Shown one piece after another: positions 18,325 through 27,271 of a DNA stretch of 64,000 nt. Each line of letters starts with the position of its first letter. Positions within the stretch are counted from its first letter, which is position 1. This stretch comes from Bdellovibrionales bacterium CG10_big_fil_rev_8_21_14_0_10_45_34 (GTDB lineage Bacteria > Bdellovibrionota > Bdellovibrionia > Bdellovibrionales > 1-14-0-10-45-34). The stretch is from positions 62,001 to 126,000 of the forward strand of contig PEZS01000011.1 of the NCBI GenBank assembly GCA_002778785.1, read 5' to 3'. A program made the translations under genes and the position numbers. The notes under the pieces were generated by a model. That model worked only from the letters and a program-made list of their open reading frames with translations, ran no database searches and was not told the origin of the DNA.

Positions 18325-19224
18325 TCACCTGAAATGACTCTTGAGATATTCTAGGAACTTTTCGACCCTGCCAGACAAGAACTTCCTACTAGATGTAACT
18401 GCATACACGTCACCAAAACTTTCAACTCGATGGTTTTTCAGAACTTGTACAAGGTCACCACTTTCTAGTAAGCCCTTGATCTCCCACCGAGAACGCAATC
18501 CAATTCCTAAGCCTTTTAGCGTAAGTTCCGTTGCCAACAGACCACTGTCAGTAAGAATAGATGTTTCATTGACGAAATCCCTCAAATAAGACTTCCTATT
18601 GTTCAAAAACATTCGATCAAGATAGGCCGGAAGCAATATCAAGTTGTGATTAATTAGATCCTCCGGCTTCCGCGGTCTCGTACGGCCTTGGAAATAGTTT
18701 ACATTTGCACAAAAGATAAGTTCATTGGGCGCAATCTTTCTGTGTACGAACTCGGCGCCTTGAGGTTCTCTTACGACTCTAATCGCAATATCTACACCTG
18801 ATTCCACGATATCGACAATCTGTTCGGAAAGGCGAATGTCAAAGGAGACACGAGGATGTTCCACTTTGAAGGCGGCTAATATATTCGGCAGTACGCGAAC
18901 CGCAAAAGAGGGAAGACACGCCAGAGTGATTACTCCACGAAGTTCGCGGGAGTGATCGTTAAGTGCGTTTTCCATGTCTAACGTTTTTTCAAGCAGTTGT
19001 TCCACTTGCAAGAGGAGCTGTCGCCCTTCGTGAGTAGCACTGACGTGCCGGGTAGTTCTGTGAAAAAGACGAATACCCAGGCTGTCCTCAAGTTTTGAGA
19101 TTTTTTTGCTTAAGAGTGGCCCGTTGATTCTAAGGATACCTGCTGCTCGACTAAAGCTGCCCTTTTTGGCAACCCAATAGAAGGATTCCCAAAGGCTCAG
19201 ATCAGTGATTTTAATTCTTTCCAT
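18325..19224 (-). CDS. LysR-type transcriptional regulator
   Basis: 299 residues from the ATG at 19224; a TTG seven codons upstream is possible but less typical. Residues ~8-65 form the winged helix-turn-helix (GSFSRAAGILRINGPLLSKK, then LEDSLGIRLFHRTTR), and the rest is the LysR substrate-binding domain. It is divergent from the oxidoreductase at 19332, the usual arrangement for a LysR regulator and its target. The start codon lies within a perfect 11-bp inverted repeat, and no ribosome site is seen for either start, so autoregulation by binding at its own start is plausible. The inducer is unknown. Confidence 0.9.
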   Translation of the reverse strand: MERIKITDLSLWESFYWVAKKGSFSRAAGILRINGPLLSKKISKLEDSLGIRLFHRTTRHVSATHEGRQLLLQVEQLLEKTLDMENALNDHSRELRGVITLACLPSFAVRVLPNILAAFKVEHPRVSFDIRLSEQIVDIVESGVDIAIRVVREPQGAEFVHRKIAPNELIFCANVNYFQGRTRPRKPEDLINHNLILLPAYLDRMFLNNRKSYLRDFVNETSILTDSGLLATELTLKGLGIGLRSRWEIKGLLESGDLVQVLKNHRVESFGDVYAVTSSRKFLSGRVEKFLEYLKSHFR

Positions 19225-19238
19225 ATAGGAAAGAATTA
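19212..19238. promoter_or_regulatory. Perfect 27-bp palindromic operator over the lysR start
   Basis: TAATTCTTTCC, five bases ATATA, GGAAAGAATTA: eleven perfectly paired bases with a short centre. It contains the T-N11-A geometry typical of LysR sites and covers the lysR start codon. In lysR mRNA the same sequence would form a hairpin with the AUG at the loop edge. Confidence 0.6.
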
Positions 19239-19331
19239 TATTCAATTTTTCTATATTATTTCCAGTGCTTTTTTGAGTTAGAACCTAAATTCGATCGCAG
19301 TTACGGCAAAACCCAAAAAAAGGAGATAACG

Positions 19332-20441
19332 ATGAAAGCCTTCCCATTATTCGCAGTCTTTATGCTTGGCCTTTCGGGGCAAACGTGGGCAATTGGCAGC
19401 ACCGCCCCTTTAGAGTGCAGCGGCTTGCTGACTGCCCCTCTCATGTTGGCTATAGGTTTTAGAAAAAATCTTAGCATTGAAGAAACAGACGCCCTCATCG
19501 AAGCGCGACTCCCCAGACCGGCTGCAAATGGGTTCGATGTGGAAGTTCGAATTTCTGCTGTCTCACTTAACCCCGTCGATACCAAACAAAGAAAAGGCCG
19601 CGAAATAACAAACGAAACTCTTCAAATACCCGTTTGGGATGCTGTCGGCATCATTTCAAAGATCGGCGATCAAGTCGACCACCTTAAAGTGGGTGACAGG
19701 GTTTTCTACTCAGGCGATCTCAATCGGCCCGGGGCGGCCTCTGAATACCACGTAGTGGATTCTCGCTTAGTAGCTCTGGCGCCAAAGTCGATCAGCGACG
19801 CCGAAGCTGCAGCACTACCACTCACCAGCCTGACAGCCTACGAAGGCCTATTCGAGCAGCTAAGAGTCATCCCAGGAAAGACCATTCTGGTAGTTGGTGG
19901 GGCCGGAGGAGTAGGCTCGATGGTTATTCAGCTTGCAAAGCTTGCTGGCCTCAATGTTATCGCAACAGCATCACGAGACGAAACAATTCTGTGGGTAAAA
20001 TCTTTTGGCGCTAATTCGGTGATCGATCACAGAGAGAGACTATCGGAGGGCTTAAAAAAGATAGGCGTAGACAATGTTGACTATATTTTTAATGCTGCCG
20101 ACACTGCGACATACTGGAGTCAAATGGAAGAAGTCATCCGCCCGTTTGGAAGGATTGTTTCGATTGTTGAAAGTTCGATACCGCTAGATTTAACAATCAT
20201 GATGAAAAAGAGTGTCACGTTCTCTTGGGAACTTATGTTTACGCGGTCCCTGTTTCAGACAGAAGATATGCAGGAGCAATCTAGAATTCTCTCGAAGATT
20301 GCATCCCTCGTAGACGAAGGCAAGATTCGCTCCACAATTTTCCGCTCAATGTCTCCGATCAATTCCGAAAATATGAAAGAGGCTCATAGACTGCTTGAAT
20401 CTGGAAAATCCATAGGGAAAATCGTCATCTCCGAATGGTAG
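19332..20441 (+). CDS. Zinc-type/quinone oxidoreductase-like MDR protein with a signal peptide
   Basis: 369 residues. From about residue 37 the protein is a medium-chain dehydrogenase/reductase of the NADPH:quinone reductase-like branch: SLNPVDTKQRKG, then GDRVFYSG, and a Rossmann motif VVGGAGGVGS at ~187-196. The catalytic zinc Cys residues are not evident. The first ~20 residues are a good signal peptide (hydrophobic core ending GQTWA) and the ATG has an ideal AGGAG six bases upstream, so translation from there is well supported. An exported NAD(P)H enzyme is odd: no twin-arginine motif is present to carry a folded cofactor-loaded protein. A later ATG at 19443 would give the plain cytoplasmic enzyme but has no ribosome site. 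Probably controlled by the divergent LysR protein. Confidence 0.85.
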   Translation: MKAFPLFAVFMLGLSGQTWAIGSTAPLECSGLLTAPLMLAIGFRKNLSIEETDALIEARLPRPAANGFDVEVRISAVSLNPVDTKQRKGREITNETLQIPVWDAVGIISKIGDQVDHLKVGDRVFYSGDLNRPGAASEYHVVDSRLVALAPKSISDAEAAALPLTSLTAYEGLFEQLRVIPGKTILVVGGAGGVGSMVIQLAKLAGLNVIATASRDETILWVKSFGANSVIDHRERLSEGLKKIGVDNVDYIFNAADTATYWSQMEEVIRPFGRIVSIVESSIPLDLTIMMKKSVTFSWELMFTRSLFQTEDMQEQSRILSKIASLVDEGKIRSTIFRSMSPINSENMKEAHRLLESGKSIGKIVISEW

Positions 20442-20570
20442 ACAAAGTACGCAAGGGCTGCGAGCCAACCAGTTGTGAGCAAAAAAATAGCTCGCTGAAA
20501 TTGGATTGACCTTCGAGTGTCTAGTTTTTGATCACCCCTGTTCAAGTTCTTGTTAGGTGTCTAGGCTTGG

Positions 20571-20587
20571 CTGACAAAAATTGTCAG
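20571..20587. promoter_or_regulatory. 7-bp inverted repeat upstream of lipoprotein gene
   Basis: CTGACAA, AAA, TTGTCAG, about 100 bases before the start at 20680. It is a possible operator. No clear promoter pair was found around it. Confidence 0.3.
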
Positions 20588-20679
20588 AGCGGCGATACAA
20601 TCGTGCTCCCATGGTTTAGATCTTGCTGGTTCAATGATAGGACGCTTCAACGGAAGGTCAGATTGCCTGGGGGGGTATT

Positions 20680-22392
20680 ATGGCATCATCGTGGAGAACA
20701 AGAGCTCTCTATTCAGTTACAACTGTTTTGGGATTCATCGTACTGGGGTATTCGGCCTGCTCGCCATACCAAGCGGCTAGGACCACCGATCTCGCAGGCT
20801 CTAGCGACACTGCGAACAGCGAGGCGGTAATACCTTCTGATGGTGAGGGTTCGCAAGAAAATCGTCTCCCTTACGACGAAATCTCATTTCGATCCAATCA
20901 AGATGTCCTTCTTTTAAGCGCAGGCGCAACTCCTAGCTGCGAACCTTTTAGTACATGGGGCTGGCGATGGAGCGTGGATGACATGGCTAACAAACGCACC
21001 GACTCTTGTCTGATTGAGCAGGCCAATATCCTCTTCGACCAAATCTATCGAGACTACTCTAACCAGTCTCAAAACCTTCAATGTGAACCTGAAAACTCGC
21101 TTTATCTCGACTCGAGGGCTGAGATGCTCAATCTGTGGGATCAAGTTTCCAGTCGTTTCGAAAGGGCCGAGTCTTACACATCCCAGCTTTACTATTTCAA
21201 TATGAGACTGAGTGCATTCGATGCATTGCACGCTGGGCGCCAGACTACTTGTAAGGATATCACCGTCGAACCGGTCCAAATCACAGCTCAGGCTGCTTGG
21301 AGAAATTCGAGATTACCGGGCAGGGCTTTCGTTGAACTCAGAGGAATCGATTTGAATCGGGTTACTCTTGTAAAGAGAAGTTTCGACGATGCTACTATTT
21401 CTGAGCAATCAAGTGATCGACTTTTAATAGAGATTCCCAACATGGTCGCAGGCTTTATGGTCACTACTATTGATCTCTTCAGCCAAAGTAATAAGGTGGG
21501 ATCAGTTCTACTCAGTATACCCTCTGAATGGTCTACAAACCGAATTACTCGCGTCGAAAAAGTAGGTCAAGACCGAACCGGCTTTCTGCTTCGAGCTTGG
21601 GGTCATATCTATGCTACGGTGGTTAAAATCGAATCGAATTGTGGGCCAGTACAAATCATTGAAAGCAAAGCGACTGTCGACTTTCGAATGAAAGAAGTAA
21701 GCCAATCTGTTTGCGACTTTACCTTTACCTTCTTAAGAGGTGAGAAAACGGTCCTTTCAAATATAGCAACAGGAGTAGCCGAAACCCATGCTAAACCAGC
21801 ACCATATTTGTCTCATTTCTATACTGATAGGGTGATTGTATCAGAAAACCGCTCCTATGTTGTCATCAAAGGAAGTAATTTTTCTGAAAAGGGCGACAAT
21901 AACATTGTCAGCGACTGCTCTTTGATTGAGAAGGTGTACGATGGCGTCGATGGAGCGGGCCAGGCAGGAATTCGACAAATCAATTTGCGCATCGAAAGCC
22001 CGACGGAAGATCGAAATTGCCAAATTCAGGTCAAGCGACCCGACGGGTTGATCAGCAATATTGTTGCAGCGAAATTTCTAGCGAAACCCAGATGTTCAAT
22101 TGAGCTTAGTCAAAACGGACTCGTGGCAAACAAAGTCGGACTGTCTGTGAGTACTCTGCTAAAGTTCACTCGACGAGGCTCTGCGAATGGCCCTCTTTTC
22201 TGGAGAGCTACCGAACCAAATGGTTTCGTGCGCGATTTCTTTGAGCAAGGAGAGCTAGCGGCAAGCAATTCTGTTTATGATATTAACTATACGGGCATCA
22301 CACCGGGCGTCTGGTGGGTTGACTCGGAAGTCAGAACGGATACCGGCAGCGTATCTTGCGGACGCTTTTCCGTAACCGTGATCGGCAACTGA
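20680..22392 (+). CDS. Large lipoprotein with beta-rich tandem domains
   Basis: 570 residues. The hydrophobic signal ends in YSAC, an acceptable lipobox despite Tyr at -3. A Ser/Asp-rich linker follows, then a Cys-containing helical domain (about residues 80-190), then several beta-rich Ig/IPT-like segments of ~90 residues, two of which carry a single Cys at equivalent places. A G-run (GGGGGGG) five bases before the ATG serves as ribosome site. No family recognised. The layout fits a surface lipoprotein on a stalk. It is convergent with flgE, with a shared terminator. Confidence 0.78.
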   Translation: MASSWRTRALYSVTTVLGFIVLGYSACSPYQAARTTDLAGSSDTANSEAVIPSDGEGSQENRLPYDEISFRSNQDVLLLSAGATPSCEPFSTWGWRWSVDDMANKRTDSCLIEQANILFDQIYRDYSNQSQNLQCEPENSLYLDSRAEMLNLWDQVSSRFERAESYTSQLYYFNMRLSAFDALHAGRQTTCKDITVEPVQITAQAAWRNSRLPGRAFVELRGIDLNRVTLVKRSFDDATISEQSSDRLLIEIPNMVAGFMVTTIDLFSQSNKVGSVLLSIPSEWSTNRITRVEKVGQDRTGFLLRAWGHIYATVVKIESNCGPVQIIESKATVDFRMKEVSQSVCDFTFTFLRGEKTVLSNIATGVAETHAKPAPYLSHFYTDRVIVSENRSYVVIKGSNFSEKGDNNIVSDCSLIEKVYDGVDGAGQAGIRQINLRIESPTEDRNCQIQVKRPDGLISNIVAAKFLAKPRCSIELSQNGLVANKVGLSVSTLLKFTRRGSANGPLFWRATEPNGFVRDFFEQGELAASNSVYDINYTGITPGVWWVDSEVRTDTGSVSCGRFSVTVIGN

Positions 22393-22394
22393 AA

Positions 22395-22416
22395 AAGGCT
22401 GCCGTTAGGCAGCCTT
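22395..22416. terminator. Bidirectional terminator between lipoprotein gene and flgE
   Basis: AAGGCTGCC, GTTA, GGCAGCCTT. The nine-base stem starts two bases after the lipoprotein stop. Read on the minus strand it is followed by TTT, so it can also end the flagellar transcript. Confidence 0.75.
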
Positions 22417-22495
22417 GATTTAACAAACTTCCTATCCGCTATTACCAAAATGAAATCTGGTAAATTCTGGTATTAACGGTAGAGCGCCCAGCTAA

Positions 22496-23782
22496 TTATC
22501 TCTTCAAGTTGATAATCTCAGCTAAGAGTTCATCAGTCGTAGTTATAGTTTTGGCGTTAGCCTGAAATCCCCTTTGGTTCTGAATCAGATTGATGAACTC
22601 ATTCGCAAGGTCGACCGTGGATCGCTCAAGAGACTTCGCAAGTAGCTTGCCTCGCCCCGATGAATTGGGGCGACCGATTGAAGCGGTACCTGAATCTCTC
22701 GATTCTTTAAATCGGTTATTACCAACCTTGAACAAATTCTCAGCGCTTTCAAACTTTGCCAAAGCGATCATCGCCAAATCTTCAGCCCGTCCGTTGCTGT
22801 ACAAAGCCGTGAGTCGACCATCATCACTGAAAGACAAGTTTGTTATAGTACCTGCGGCCGATCCATTCTGGTTCCAGGTAATCACATCAGACTCTTTACC
22901 GTACTGCTTTGAACCAACAATGCCCTTGCCGGCATCCGTGGTGATCGCATCACCGAAATCGATCTTGATCTGTTGATCCTGAAGAGCTCCCCCCTTAAAA
23001 TTGAAGGCTGTTTCAGTCACTTCTTCAGTGTCAAGCTTACCGTCAACTGTAAATGTGATTTGCCCTTGAAGAACCTGAGACATCTCACCCTCAGTGCCAC
23101 CTTCTATTTCTTGACCCGGAACCAAGCCGCGAACAGTCCATGTTCTGTCTGCAGTTTTGTTAAAGAACATTGTAACAAGGTGTTTGTTGCCTTGCGAATC
23201 GTAGATCTCAACGCCAGTTGAGTACTGGGAAGTGTTGTACGGATCTTTCGGATCAAACTCGGCTTTTATCTCCGCTCGAGAATCAAGGTTCATCGAAATG
23301 TTGACTTCTGATGTACCCTTGGCCGGCACAAGCGCTCGTGGAAAACGGATATCACCAATTTTATTAACAACCGTTCCCTTTTCATCTATTTCAAATCCCT
23401 GCACTCGTTGATCATCATTTGTTATTAGAAAACCTTCTCGGTCAAATTTGAAGGATCCGTCTCTTGTAAAAGACTCTCCATCCGAACCACGAGCAACAAA
23501 GTAGCCATCGCCCGAAATCGCAAGATCTGTCGCCTTTTCGGTGGAATCGATGTTACCTTGTGACAAGATTGGGTTCACTGCGCCGATCTTAACACCGCGA
23601 CCAATTTGATTACCGCCTAGAATACCCTTCAGGTTCTTCGCGATAATGTCTTGAAACTCAGCACGACTTGTTTTGAATCCAGTCGTGTTGGCATTGGCAA
23701 TGTTGTCACTCACAACACCCAACGCTTCACCCTGAGCTGCTAATCCAGATACACCTGTGTAAAGAGATGAAAGAACACTCAT
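22496..23782 (-). CDS. flgE: Flagellar hook protein FlgE
   Basis: 428 residues from the ATG at 23782, chosen because AAGGAGG lies five bases upstream and the conserved N-terminus SVLSSLYTGVSGL begins there. It polymerises into the hook that joins rod and filament. The N-terminal rod-class motif DNIANANTTGFK and the C-terminal helical FlgE signature (DLANEFINLI, ANAKTITT, ELLAEIINLKR) are both complete. It is the last gene of the block and is separated from the preceding gene by 120 bp with several inverted repeats, so it may have its own control. Confidence 0.95.
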   Translation of the reverse strand: MSVLSSLYTGVSGLAAQGEALGVVSDNIANANTTGFKTSRAEFQDIIAKNLKGILGGNQIGRGVKIGAVNPILSQGNIDSTEKATDLAISGDGYFVARGSDGESFTRDGSFKFDREGFLITNDDQRVQGFEIDEKGTVVNKIGDIRFPRALVPAKGTSEVNISMNLDSRAEIKAEFDPKDPYNTSQYSTGVEIYDSQGNKHLVTMFFNKTADRTWTVRGLVPGQEIEGGTEGEMSQVLQGQITFTVDGKLDTEEVTETAFNFKGGALQDQQIKIDFGDAITTDAGKGIVGSKQYGKESDVITWNQNGSAAGTITNLSFSDDGRLTALYSNGRAEDLAMIALAKFESAENLFKVGNNRFKESRDSGTASIGRPNSSGRGKLLAKSLERSTVDLANEFINLIQNQRGFQANAKTITTTDELLAEIINLKR

Positions 23783-23798
23783 CCCATCCTCCTTGATT

Positions 23799-23867
23799 CC
23801 CGCGTCAGTCAATCAGCGGGGTTAAGGAGAGACCCCCTTTTCAAGCTAAAAGAACATATGTTCTTTT
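23799..23867 (-). promoter_or_regulatory. Structured flgE leader with overlapping hairpins and a 20-bp palindrome
   Basis: In minus-strand order: a perfect 20-bp palindrome AAAAGAACAT/ATGTTCTTTT (23848-23867) whose 3' arm is U-rich; then GGGGT...ACCCC (arms 23832-23836 and 23818-23822); then CCCGC...GCGGG (23816-23820 and 23799-23803), just before the flgE ribosome site. The last two hairpins share three bases and cannot form together. Confidence 0.5.
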
Positions 23868-23902
23868 TACTCTGCTAGGTCCAGCCTCTCATATTTAATA
23901 AG

Positions 23903-24316
23903 TTAGAGCACTACTGTACTGTCTATATTCGTAAACACGTTCTCCTTTAATGCTTCTCTGTCCATTGCTGTGATAACTGTCCTATTTGTCACACTCACTA
24001 CGAGGGCCGAATCACCCATCAATACCAAAGTATCCTTTGAGCCTTTATCTGCGGCCTTATTTACTAATTCATTGAGTTTGGCGATCTGATCAGGCCCCAT
24101 CGTAATTCCGCGCGACTTCATTCTCTCGATAGAATGATTTGAAAACTTCAAACCTTCACTTTGAGAGGTCGTAGGTAGTTTTGCTTCCGCTGTTTTTTCA
24201 GCTTGCCCCTTTAAAACATCGCTGAAGTTCGGCCCATTCGTAATTTCAGAGCCACTTTTAGGAGCAACACTACCTACCGAAGACTGCGGAGATGAAATGG
24301 GTTTGATATCAACCAT
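23903..24316 (-). CDS. Flagellar operon protein (TIGR02530-type)
   Basis: 137 residues. The C-terminal ~85 residues match the conserved 'flagellar operon protein' found between flgD and flgE in many bacteria: KFSNHSIERMKSRGI, then DTLVLMGDSALVVSV, then RTVITAMDR and ENVFTNIDS. The N-terminal 50 residues are a disordered Ser/Pro-rich leader. Its role in hook assembly is not established as far as I know. It overlaps flgD by 8 bases. Confidence 0.88.
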   Translation of the reverse strand: MVDIKPISSPQSSVGSVAPKSGSEITNGPNFSDVLKGQAEKTAEAKLPTTSQSEGLKFSNHSIERMKSRGITMGPDQIAKLNELVNKAADKGSKDTLVLMGDSALVVSVTNRTVITAMDREALKENVFTNIDSTVVL

Positions 24317-25274
24317 TGTTACCTCCTTCTTCTATAATTGGCCCAAGCTCACCTTCTATTTCCGGTGGAGCACCTGGGACGTTTAGACTACTGCTATCAA
24401 TACTACCTTCTGCTGCATTTACCGCACTCGGTGGTTGAGTCGACACTTGTTTAGCAGTCTGCGTGCTTTCTTTAAGAGAGGCGTCTTCCAAACGTGAAAT
24501 GTCTGTCAAGCGAACGGCCTGATCGCCGACCAGAAGCAAAGGACCTTCCTTTGAGTAGTTGATTCCGGTTACAGTACCTTCCACTCTATTTTGAATTGAG
24601 AGTTTTTTGCCATCCTCACCGACTGCAGAGACTGAAAATCTGTAGTCTCCCGCACGAGCCGCCTCACCATTATCTTGGATGCCATTCCAGGTGAACTTAT
24701 GTTCACCTTCTTTTAGAGCTGCTAGCTTGATGTTTCGCACATCTTTGCCGGACTTATCAGTAATTTGTATTTTAATCTCTTGAGCATTTGCGGGGAGTCG
24801 ATACGAAACGTCGTGAACCTTGTCGCCTGGTTGTCGCTGAATGCGAGAAGCATCGGCGACAACTCTCTTTCCAATAAAATTCAATGCTTGAAAATTTGAA
24901 GTTGGCTCTTGAACTTTTTTGAGCCCCTGCAGACCCTCATTTATATTAAACAACTGCTCTAAGCTGGTGAATTGAGCCAACTGAGACGCCATTTCATGGC
25001 TTTGAAGGGGGTTCGTAGGATCTTGGTGTTTGATTTGTGCTAGCATCAACTTAAAAAATGCGTCTTTGCCCATTTCAGAGTCTCCGACACCCTGACGCGC
25101 TTTGGGAGGCTGGTAGTTTGGATCCGCAATCTCGTTAAGAACTTGCCCTACGTCTTTGTCGTCAAAATGTTTTTTCTGCTCGCCCGCACCAACAAATTGT
25201 CGAGTGTCCTTTTGAAACTGTGGTTCTTGAGGAGCAGAAGAATATGTTTTGGTCGATCTTGCTACGTTAATCAT
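24309..25274 (-). CDS. flgD: Flagellar hook-capping protein FlgD
   Basis: 321 residues. FlgD caps the growing hook and is lost when the hook is complete. The N-terminal export/capping motif KDAFFKLMLAQIKHQDPTNP lies at ~70-90, followed by EMASQLAQFTSLEQL, then a FLgD-type beta domain with the FnIII/tudor fold (FTWNG...ARAGDYRFSV). N- and C-terminal extensions are longer than usual, with a Ser/Glu-rich tail. It starts with an ATGA overlap on the fliK stop. Confidence 0.93.
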   Translation of the reverse strand: MINVARSTKTYSSAPQEPQFQKDTRQFVGAGEQKKHFDDKDVGQVLNEIADPNYQPPKARQGVGDSEMGKDAFFKLMLAQIKHQDPTNPLQSHEMASQLAQFTSLEQLFNINEGLQGLKKVQEPTSNFQALNFIGKRVVADASRIQRQPGDKVHDVSYRLPANAQEIKIQITDKSGKDVRNIKLAALKEGEHKFTWNGIQDNGEAARAGDYRFSVSAVGEDGKKLSIQNRVEGTVTGINYSKEGPLLLVGDQAVRLTDISRLEDASLKESTQTAKQVSTQPPSAVNAAEGSIDSSSLNVPGAPPEIEGELGPIIEEGGNNG

Positions 25275-27271
25275 GCAACTAAGTGAATCCCATTCTGGTT
25301 ACGTGGCCGATTGGCAGGTCTTATATCTTCGGGCTTCTTTTGAGCGGCCTCATCGCCCACTCTATCAATACCTTCCCTTTGAGGAATACCAAAGAAACCC
25401 TCTCGAAACGATTGGTTAAAATCTTTGAAACTTCCTAAAAATTCTCTGGCATTCTCACGGCCTGTATCGCGGTTAAGATCCGGCTGGGTTTCAGCCCTGT
25501 CTGCCGTATTTACTTTGAACTTATCCAAACTCAGCTTGTGCAATTCAAGATTTGACTTCAGATCCCCTAGGTTTGACTCAATGAGCTTTTTGGCCTCTGG
25601 CGTATCAGTTAGCAAGTCGACTTGAACCTGTCCACTCTCCACCTTTACTTTTAAGTCGACGTTACCAAGCCCCTCCGGAGCAAGTTTGACTTTCATTTCA
25701 CCGCCGCCCTGATTCGCCAAGACTCGCGCCTTATCCATAACTTGCTGAATATTTTGATATTGTTCTTCTAAGCTTGCTACACGGAAATCTGTTCGACTCG
25801 AGAGAATTTCGCCTGCCCCACCGACAGCCATTGGTTTAGCATGGCTCACGTTAATGATGGCAGTCTCACCGTCAATTCCTTCCGCGGAGCCTGCAGCGTT
25901 TGACGTAAGGCCAGACTCACCTAAATCAAAAGTTTCACTTTGCGGAGACTCCGATAGATCTTGCAAATTCGCATTTAGTTTTGTCAAAAGCTCATTCAGC
26001 TTAGCTTCTGTTGCCTGATCAAGACCATTCAGGTTTTCAGCTCCACCCGCCTCAGACGACATTGGCGTTGCGCCTCCATTGCCGCCTGCTGCCCTCAGGT
26101 AATTGTTCTTTGCCCGGACATTCATAATTGATTGGCGACCGCCCGCAGTTTCATTTAAAAGAACTTTCTTATCATTTAAATTCAACGATTCCTCAAATTC
26201 AGAAGGAGCAACTGATTCAACTTCTAGTGATTCAATTTCCAAATCACCCATGTGGTCTAAGTCTTGAATGGTCTTTCCACCTGTCACGGCAGCAGCCGCC
26301 ATCAAGGTACTTGGCTGTACACCAGAACCACCCGATGCGACTTCGGCCATGCCATTTTTGCCAGACACCACACTTGCTACCTGAGGTGTCGTTCGAATAA
26401 CCAGCGTTTCATCTGAAGCCTTTGGGGCGTTCTGCGACAGTTTGGCGTCGACAAAGAAGTTATTTTGAAGCCCGGTCAGTTCGCCAAGTTGTCGCTGCTG
26501 CTTAGCAAATCGCGCATCTTGAACATCCATGTTTGCCACAAGGTCTTTATCACTTAGAAAGCCGTCGAAATCCTTGGTCGCCATTCTGCTCAACATCTTG
26601 TTGTACATTTCGGCTAGGTTCTCGGTGTCGTCGCCGCTGAGTTGAAGAGATTGAGACAACTCGTCTACACCGCGCTCGGGATCATCCGCCAGAGTGTTGG
26701 GATCGAGTTGACTCATAGCTGCCAAAACCAGAAAAGAGGGCACTCCCAATTCTCTTTCAACTTCTTCGACAAAATCCTCTACGACCTGAGCGTCTTCTAT
26801 AGGGGCGTCTTCCATTAGGTCGGCCGCAACACCAGTATTTGTTTGCTGGGCAGGTGACCGTACCTGCAAGGATTTCATTTCTTCAGAGCTCATCTGCTCT
26901 TCTAAAGTCTTATTCGGCACTTCAGCGTGAGATTCTCTCGCAGGTTTATGAGTGGACTGATTTGGTAACTGGCTAGTTTTGTTTCTTGATTCATCAGTAG
27001 ATGCTTCTCGGTGCTGAGATCTTATTTTAGAGTCAGACAAAGAATGGCCAGATTGCTCTTTTTCGGATGGCTTCACCGACTGACGTTTTTCTGAAAGAGT
27101 TTTAGAGAAATCATTGCTTGAGCTTTGCGACCCCTCACCTCGACTTCCGGTTCGCGGGGGAACTGAGCTTGTTGTCTGCGAATTCCTTTCAAGCGCTCCT
27201 TTGGATACGGCGGCAGTTTCTACCGTAAGAGGAGCTAGCTTGTTAAGATTGGATGCCGCCGATACGTTCAC
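25271..27271 (-). CDS. fliK: Flagellar hook-length control protein FliK
   Basis: 666 residues. FliK acts as the molecular ruler and substrate switch of flagellar export. The C-terminal Flg_hook domain is clear at ~520-590: GGGEMKVKLAPEGLGNVDLK, then QVQVDLLTD and a helical L-rich segment. The long N-terminal region is low in complexity, Ser/Gln/Glu-rich, as in other FliK proteins, and holds the variable ruler. The start is GTG, overlapping the stop of the preceding gene in GTGA. Confidence 0.9.
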   Translation of the reverse strand: MNVSAASNLNKLAPLTVETAAVSKGALERNSQTTSSVPPRTGSRGEGSQSSSNDFSKTLSEKRQSVKPSEKEQSGHSLSDSKIRSQHREASTDESRNKTSQLPNQSTHKPARESHAEVPNKTLEEQMSSEEMKSLQVRSPAQQTNTGVAADLMEDAPIEDAQVVEDFVEEVERELGVPSFLVLAAMSQLDPNTLADDPERGVDELSQSLQLSGDDTENLAEMYNKMLSRMATKDFDGFLSDKDLVANMDVQDARFAKQQRQLGELTGLQNNFFVDAKLSQNAPKASDETLVIRTTPQVASVVSGKNGMAEVASGGSGVQPSTLMAAAAVTGGKTIQDLDHMGDLEIESLEVESVAPSEFEESLNLNDKKVLLNETAGGRQSIMNVRAKNNYLRAAGGNGGATPMSSEAGGAENLNGLDQATEAKLNELLTKLNANLQDLSESPQSETFDLGESGLTSNAAGSAEGIDGETAIINVSHAKPMAVGGAGEILSSRTDFRVASLEEQYQNIQQVMDKARVLANQGGGEMKVKLAPEGLGNVDLKVKVESGQVQVDLLTDTPEAKKLIESNLGDLKSNLELHKLSLDKFKVNTADRAETQPDLNRDTGRENAREFLGSFKDFNQSFREGFFGIPQREGIDRVGDEAAQKKPEDIRPANRPRNQNGIHLVA

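Noticed and set aside
20528-20830. 100-codon open frame before the lipoprotein gene
   Set aside because: Overlaps the signal-peptide region of the real gene in another frame and has unlikely composition.
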